From NCBI GenBank assembly GCA_005776945.1, contig SXOB01000015.1, forward strand, positions 1 to 44,148: 44,148 nucleotides of DNA, read 5' to 3'. The stretch is from Pseudomonadota bacterium. GTDB lineage: Bacteria; Myxococcota_A; UBA796; GCA-2862545. This document shows, piece after piece, positions 39,486 to 44,148 of this stretch. Position 1 is the stretch's first letter. The number at the start of each line of letters is the position of its first letter. A program made the translations under genes and the position numbers. The notes under the pieces were generated by a model, which saw only the letters and a list, made by a program, of their open reading frames with translations, did no database searches and was not told where the DNA came from.

Positions 39486-40822
39486 AGCGCGTCGCGTTCG
39501 CCACGCTACCCGAGGTCGAGAGGGGGTCGTCGCTGCCAGCGGAGGTGGGTCTCGCGATGGCCCATTTGCGCTCGCCCAAGCGGGACCGTTTCGTGAGCGC
39601 AGCCACATTGTTGTGTGTGGTGGGCGCGACGCTCGGTGTCGCTGCGATGAACTGGGTCATGGCGGTCATGACGGGCTTCGAGCGCGACATGCGCGACAAG
39701 ATCCTTGGCGCCAACGCGCACGTCGTCGTGTTCCGACTTGGAGGGGAGGGGATTCCCGAACCCGAGGTGCTCGCCGACCGCATCGGAGACCTGTCTGGCG
39801 TCACCGGCGCCAGCCCGTTTGCGTGGGGCGAACTCATGGTGATGGCCCACAATCGCCCCACAGGTGTGGTGCTCAAGGGCGTCGACATCGAGCGCACCCC
39901 TGGGGTCACGCGGCTGCACGAGGATCTGACGCTTGGGCTGACGGGCCCGCTGGACGACAGCGAGTCCCGGCGCCAGGCCTGGGATGCGCTCGACGAACCG
40001 GTCCCGTCGCTGGATGGCACGCCGCCGCTTCCGGGACTCGTGATCGGTGAGGTGTTGGCGCGCGAGATCATGGTGAGACCAGGCGACACCGTCCAACTCA
40101 TCAATCCGCTTGGCGGGCCACCCGGACCGCTCGGCCTGCGGTCGCCAACCGTCGCTGCAGTGCGGGTCGCAGCGCTGTTCCGGTCCGGGATGTACGAGTA
40201 CGACACGAAGTGGACGTACAGCACCAATGCTTTTGCGCAGGAGTTTCTTCGGACCGGCCCTGTGGCGACGGCCATCGAGGTCAAGGTGGCCGACCCGGAC
40301 GAGGTCGAGGCGGTCGCGAAGCAGATTGAGGTCAGCGTCGGCCACCCCTACTTTCCGCAGACCTGGAAGCAGCTCAACAGCAAGCTCTTCGAGGCTCTGG
40401 CGATGGAGAAGTTCGTCATGGGCCTGCTGTTCAGCATCATGGTGCTGATCTCTGGCATGCTGATCGTGGCGACGTTGTGGATGTTCGTGATCACGCGTCG
40501 CCGCGAGATCGCCGTGCTCAAAGCGCTCGGCGCGTCGATCACGACCATCCTTCGGCTGTTCGTCATCGAGGGCATGACCATCGGGGTCGTGGGCGCCACC
40601 GTGGGCACCGCCCTTGGCCTTGCGGGCTGCCGTTTCCTCGCTTGGTACAAGTACCCGCTCGACACCGACGTCTACCACCTGTCGTCGTTACCCGTCGTCG
40701 TGGACCCCAAGAACGTCCTGGGCATCGCGGTCGTCGCCCTCGTGGTCTCGCTCCTCTGCACACTCGTGCCGAGCCTCGCGGCGGCGCGCTTGGACCCGGT
40801 CGAGGGGCTTCGGTACGAATGA
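39482..40822 (+). CDS. lolC: Lipoprotein-releasing ABC permease LolC/LolE
   Basis: The 446-residue inner-membrane protein has one N-terminal transmembrane helix (about 38-60), a large periplasmic MacB-core-like domain (about 65-310) and three C-terminal helices including MGLLFSIMVLISGMLIVATL and the FtsX-type ITRRREIAVLKALGASI. This is the LolC/E layout. With LolD it extracts outer-membrane lipoproteins from the inner membrane and passes them to LolA. A single permease gene followed by lolD suggests a homodimeric LolF-like transporter or that a second permease lies elsewhere. Coupled on both sides by 4-base overlaps. Confidence 0.93.
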   Translation: MKRVAFATLPEVERGSSLPAEVGLAMAHLRSPKRDRFVSAATLLCVVGATLGVAAMNWVMAVMTGFERDMRDKILGANAHVVVFRLGGEGIPEPEVLADRIGDLSGVTGASPFAWGELMVMAHNRPTGVVLKGVDIERTPGVTRLHEDLTLGLTGPLDDSESRRQAWDALDEPVPSLDGTPPLPGLVIGEVLAREIMVRPGDTVQLINPLGGPPGPLGLRSPTVAAVRVAALFRSGMYEYDTKWTYSTNAFAQEFLRTGPVATAIEVKVADPDEVEAVAKQIEVSVGHPYFPQTWKQLNSKLFEALAMEKFVMGLLFSIMVLISGMLIVATLWMFVITRRREIAVLKALGASITTILRLFVIEGMTIGVVGATVGTALGLAGCRFLAWYKYPLDTDVYHLSSLPVVVDPKNVLGIAVVALVVSLLCTLVPSLAAARLDPVEGLRYE

Positions 40823-41514
40823 CGAACGGGATTGCCGTCAAGGTGTCCGGGCTCTGTCGCCGCTACGGCGAGGGGAATGCGGCCGTTTCGGTGCTGGACC
40901 AAGTCGACCTCGAACTGGCGCCCGGCGACGTCCTCGCGATCGTCGGGCCCTCGGGCTGCGGCAAGTCCACCCTCATGCACCAGCTTGGCTTGCTCGATGC
41001 GCCGACGGCAGGCTCGATCACCTTCGATGGCCGAGACGTGAGCCGTCTGGACGACGCCGCCCGCTCCGAGATTCGCAATCGCCGCGTTGGCTACGTCTTC
41101 CAGGCCCACCACCTGCTCCGTGAGCACGACGCGCTTGGCAACGTGATGCTACCGGTTCGTCTGGCAGGTGGTAGCCAAGCGACGGCGAGGACCCGAGCCG
41201 AGGCGTTGCTTGGAGCCGTTGGGCTCGAGCACCGTCTCCACCACAAGCCCGGCGAGCTATCGGGGGGAGAGCAGCAGCGGGTCGCGCGGGCGCGCGCGCT
41301 GGTCATGGGGCCGGGCCTCGTCCTCGCGGACGAGCCGACAGGCAACCTCGACCCGCGCACGGCAGCGGATGTGTTCGCGCTGTTGTTGGACCTGCACGAT
41401 CAACTCGGGAGTACCTTGGTCGTAGTGACCCATAGCCACGAACTTGCGGCGCGCTGTGGGCGCAAGTTGACGCTGCGCGACGGTCGCCTCGTGGAGGTTG
41501 TTCGTGTGGGCTAG
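40819..41514 (+). CDS. lolD: Lipoprotein-releasing ABC ATPase LolD
   Basis: The 231-residue ABC ATPase of the LolD/MacB group has Walker [11 protein letters not shown]-loop [20 protein letters not shown], the signature LSGGEQQR, Walker [13 protein letters not shown] and the H-loop VTHSHELA, all intact. It energises lipoprotein release by the adjacent permease. ATG at 40819 overlaps the lolC stop (ATGA). Its end overlaps bamA by 11 bases; GGAGG near the end of lolD serves as the ribosome site of bamA. Confidence 0.95.
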   Translation: MTNGIAVKVSGLCRRYGEGNAAVSVLDQVDLELAPGDVLAIVGPSGCGKSTLMHQLGLLDAPTAGSITFDGRDVSRLDDAARSEIRNRRVGYVFQAHHLLREHDALGNVMLPVRLAGGSQATARTRAEALLGAVGLEHRLHHKPGELSGGEQQRVARARALVMGPGLVLADEPTGNLDPRTAADVFALLLDLHDQLGSTLVVVTHSHELAARCGRKLTLRDGRLVEVVRVG

Positions 41515-43942
41515 CCTTGCGTGGTTGTGGCTGGCTCCGGCCCGCGCCGAGGTCCCGGTACCGCCCGACGGCACCGTCGAACGGGTGCAGGTCGAGGGCA
41601 CTGCGCGCATCGAGGAGGCCGCGGTCCTCGCCAAGGTCGGACTTCGTCGGGGCGAGGCCCTGTCCGAGTCGCGCGTGCGGCGCGACCTCGAAGCCGTTTA
41701 TGCGACGGGTTTCTTCGATGACGTCGTGGTGGAACTGCGAGGTCCGCCCGAGGCGCGCGTAGTCGTTTTCCGCGTCCGCGAGAAGCCCGCCATTCGCGAG
41801 ACCCGCATCGAAGGCGAAAAGAAGATTGACGAGGACGACCTGCGCGAGGCCATGGACCTGCGGGCATTCCAGGTCCTCAACGAGGCCAAGGTCGCGCAGA
41901 CCGTCGAGGCGATGCGCGATCTCTACGTCGAGAAAGGCTACTATCTGGCGGAGATTCGCCCGGAAATAGTCGAGGTTTCCGACGACCGTGTCGACGTGAT
42001 TTTTCACATCGAAGAGGGCAAGAAGGTCACGATTCAGAAGATTGCCTTCGCCGGAAACGACCACGTTCCGGCGGGCAAGATTCGGAGATTCCTGGAGGTC
42101 AAGCAGGGCGGTCTGCTCTCCGTCATCACGGGCGGAGGCAATTTCGACCGCGACAAGCTCGACGTCGACGCCCAACGCGTGTCCTACGTCTTCTTGGAGG
42201 AGGGGTACGCCGACGTCCAGGTGGACCCGCCGAAAGTGTACCTGTCACCCGACAAGCGAAGCGTTTTCATCTCGTACACCGTTCGCGAAGGGGAGTTGTA
42301 CCACCTCGGGAACTTGGCGGTTGAAGGCGACTTCGAGGATGCCACGGGTCTGACGCACGACCGAGCGTTGGAAATCCTCGCGGGTCGGCCGGTGGCCGCT
42401 ATCCAAGACGAACAGTGGCGCGCGGCGGAGGGCAAGAAGGGTCCGAAGGTGGCCGTAGAAACGAAGGCCGCTCGGCTCGTTCCCGGCGATGTCTTCAAGT
42501 ACTCGACGGTCTCCGCGGTAGCGTCAGCGCTGGAGGTCTTCTACCAAGACCAGGGCTACGCATTCGTCAACGTCGTCCCGGACACGCGCACGAACGCCGA
42601 GAACCGGACCGTGGACATCGTCTTTCGCATCGAGAAGGGCGAGAAGATGCGGGTCGGACGCATCGACGTGTCCGGCAATGACACGACGTTCGACAAGGTG
42701 ATTCGGCGCGAAATCCGGCTCGTCGAGGGGCAGACCTACCGCGGCAGCCTCATCCGGGCTTCCCAGGCGCGGCTCCGCCGCCTCGGGTACTTCGATGAGG
42801 TGGACGTCAGCACGCCCCGGGGGGAGGACCCGGGAGAGTTGGACGTCGTGTTCCGCGTTTCAGAGCAGCCGACGGGCAGCTTCCAGTTGGGTGCAGGCTA
42901 TTCGACCCTCGAGTCCATCGTCATCAATGCGAGTGTGTCCAAGAACAATTTCTTGGGCCTCGGCTACACGATGGGCGCCAGCGTCAATTGGTCGAAACTC
43001 CAGAAACAGTATCAGGTGAGCTTCGTCGACCCGTACTTTGCCGACACCCGGTGGAGTCTGCGCTTCGACACCTACAGCGTCACGCGCCAGTTCCAACTCG
43101 ACGAATACCAGCGCGGCGGCTCCGTTGGGGTGGGTCGGTACCTCGACACGCGAGACGACATCGAACTGCGCGGCGAGTATACGCTGGAGGACGTTGGGCT
43201 CAACAACATCGACCCGTACCGGGCCCATCTGTTTGGCGGGCAACTGTATCGGAATGGCCTGACGAGCACCGTGGGGTCGACCATCGCCGTCGACAAGCGG
43301 AACGACCGGTTGTTCCCCACGCGTGGCTTTTACACGTCGGCGTCAGCCGGCCTGTCGGGCGGTTTTCGCGTCCGCGACGATGCGATTCTCTCGCTGCTTG
43401 GCGGAAGCTACTATTTTGCCGAGACGAAGTTCAATTTCCGCCTTTACCAGCCCGTCATCCCGAGGTCGGAGCGACTGATCTTCCGCCTCAACACGACGTT
43501 GGGCAACCTGATGCCCACCGACGGCGGGATCATCCCGTACATCCACCGCTACCGGGCGGGCGGCATCCAGTCGGTGCGCGGGTACCAGTGGTACAGCTTG
43601 GGGCCGCGCGTTCGGTCGCTGTCGACGGACGACCCGATGCGGGCCGACGACGAGCTCATCATCGGCGGTACGCGGACTTGGATCAACAACCTCGAGTTGG
43701 AAGCGCCCATCATTCCGGCGGCGGGAATCAATGCGGTCGTGTTCTTCGACGCCGGCAACGCGTTTGGCGACGTGAACGGCCGCGGACCGATCGATCCGAC
43801 GGCCCTTCGGTTCAGCTACGGTCTCGGCGTTCGGTGGCGCTCGCCCATTGGGCCGCTGCGGTTCGAGTACGGAGTCCCGATTCAACCGTTGGAAGACGAG
43901 CGCAAGAGCGTGTTCGACTTCGGCATCGGGTCTTTCTTCTGA
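41504..43942 (+). CDS. bamA: Outer-membrane beta-barrel assembly protein BamA
   Basis: The 812-residue Omp85 protein has five POTRA domains (about 25-430) and a 16-strand barrel. POTRA landmarks are RVQVEGTARIEEAAVLAKVG, EKKIDEDDLREAMDL and VGRIDVSGNDTTFDKVIRRE. The barrel has the family motif VRGY (in GGIQSVRGYQWYS) and a C-terminal Phe (GIGSFF). GTG at 41504 is preferred over TTG 41498, since GGAGG (41493-41497) lies six bases upstream of the GTG. An in-frame TGA at 41468 rules out any longer start, so the signal peptide is only [15 protein letters not shown] with no basic residue before the hydrophobic core. It is the barrel-insertion machine of the outer membrane. Confidence 0.96.
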   Translation: MWASLAWLWLAPARAEVPVPPDGTVERVQVEGTARIEEAAVLAKVGLRRGEALSESRVRRDLEAVYATGFFDDVVVELRGPPEARVVVFRVREKPAIRETRIEGEKKIDEDDLREAMDLRAFQVLNEAKVAQTVEAMRDLYVEKGYYLAEIRPEIVEVSDDRVDVIFHIEEGKKVTIQKIAFAGNDHVPAGKIRRFLEVKQGGLLSVITGGGNFDRDKLDVDAQRVSYVFLEEGYADVQVDPPKVYLSPDKRSVFISYTVREGELYHLGNLAVEGDFEDATGLTHDRALEILAGRPVAAIQDEQWRAAEGKKGPKVAVETKAARLVPGDVFKYSTVSAVASALEVFYQDQGYAFVNVVPDTRTNAENRTVDIVFRIEKGEKMRVGRIDVSGNDTTFDKVIRREIRLVEGQTYRGSLIRASQARLRRLGYFDEVDVSTPRGEDPGELDVVFRVSEQPTGSFQLGAGYSTLESIVINASVSKNNFLGLGYTMGASVNWSKLQKQYQVSFVDPYFADTRWSLRFDTYSVTRQFQLDEYQRGGSVGVGRYLDTRDDIELRGEYTLEDVGLNNIDPYRAHLFGGQLYRNGLTSTVGSTIAVDKRNDRLFPTRGFYTSASAGLSGGFRVRDDAILSLLGGSYYFAETKFNFRLYQPVIPRSERLIFRLNTTLGNLMPTDGGIIPYIHRYRAGGIQSVRGYQWYSLGPRVRSLSTDDPMRADDELIIGGTRTWINNLELEAPIIPAAGINAVVFFDAGNAFGDVNGRGPIDPTALRFSYGLGVRWRSPIGPLRFEYGVPIQPLEDERKSVFDFGIGSFF

Positions 43943-43961
43943 TCCCACGAAGGGTCTGAGT

Positions 43962-44148
43962 ATGGCGCTCGAGATGCGCGACCGTTGCGAAGGGTGTGGC
44001 GCAGCGCTCGCCGTCGACGGCGAGGCGTGGATCTGTAGCTACGAGTGCACGTTTTGCCCCACGTGTGCGGCGACGGGTCCCTGTCCCAATTGTGGTGGTG
44101 AGCGGCTCCGGCGTCCTCGCCGTCCCGTCCCGCCGGGGACGCGTTCGC
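43962..44148 (+). CDS. DUF1272-type small zinc protein (partial)
   Basis: At least 62 residues are visible before the right edge. ATG at 43962 has AGGGTCTGAGT upstream. The sequence has four Cys pairs, CEGC, then ICSYECTFCPTC and CPNCGG, followed by the basic RRPRRP, matching the DUF1272 pattern (an 80-residue zinc-binding family). The role is unknown. It is on the same strand as bamA, 19 bases after its stop. The extra residues after RRPRRP continue past the window. Confidence 0.9.
   Translation, partial: MALEMRDRCEGCGAALAVDGEAWICSYECTFCPTCAATGPCPNCGGERLRRPRRPVPPGTRS

Noticed and set aside
1..44148. tRNA, rRNA, CRISPR, insertion sequence, prophage or defence genes
   Set aside because: Reading both strands showed no cloverleaf-like runs, spaced repeats, transposase or integrase motifs, or toxin, nuclease or restriction domains.

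Overview
The window is a gene-dense, high-GC (roughly two thirds by eye) Gram-negative bacterial chromosome segment. Starts are ATG, GTG and TTG in mixture, and many neighbouring genes overlap by 1-4 bases. Several features point to a Myxococcota-like (former Deltaproteobacteria) lineage: a bamA-lolC-lolD-lysS-prfB cluster, a phoH-pgpH-ybeY cluster, PEGA and FG-GAP/VCBS repeat proteins, and lipoproteins with Asp/Thr/Pro-rich linkers. The lineage is inferred from gene content and style; no rRNA or other placing marker is present. There are no tRNA or rRNA genes, insertion sequences, CRISPR arrays or prophage genes, and no gene-free stretch over 300 bases.

Layout. (1) 1-9.6 kb holds mixed housekeeping and unknown genes: a partial lipoprotein with a Lys/Ala-rich tail and a sensor histidine kinase (both minus strand), a large fused radical-SAM protein, a small lipoprotein, an acyl-CoA dehydrogenase overlapping a PEGA membrane protein, and three minus-strand secreted proteins of unknown role. 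(2) 9.6-13.2 kb holds a YfgM-like TPR membrane protein translationally coupled to a BamB-like PQQ propeller, then a minus-strand lipoprotein coupled to a GT4 glycosyltransferase. (3) 13.2-19.9 kb is a compact flagellar operon, flgE-fliL-fliM-fliN-fliO-fliP-fliQ-fliR-flhB, with three oddities: a His/Glu repeat linker in FliL, no CheY-binding N-terminus in FliM, and NQTH in place of NPTH in FlhB. (4) thrS follows, ending at a hairpin. (5) 21.8-25.2 kb on the minus strand encodes a hotdog-fold protein and two surface beta-propeller or Ca-binding-repeat lipoproteins, one split by an in-frame TGA. (6) 25.3-30.6 kb is a run of overlapping genes: rlmN, mtnP, a RodZ-like gene, mgtE, recO and a lipoprotein gene. 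(7) 30.7-36.0 kb holds a small TM2-like membrane protein, a PP2C phosphatase with a C-terminal anchor, and phoH-pgpH-ybeY. (8) 36.0-44.1 kb holds prfB, an acidic protein, lysS, lolC, lolD, bamA and a DUF1272 zinc protein.

How the genes work together. The right end combines lipoprotein export to the outer membrane (LolC, LolD) with beta-barrel assembly (BamA); the BamB-like/YfgM-like pair lies about 30 kb away. The flagellar block supplies the hook, the switch (FliM, FliN), the stator-associated FliL and the export gate (FliOPQR, FlhB), but flhA, the motor stator genes and the chemotaxis genes lie elsewhere. The most striking window-wide signal is that many exported proteins, including BamA where no longer start is possible, carry very short signal peptides with no basic residue before the hydrophobic core. 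I found no convincing new defence system or mobile element.
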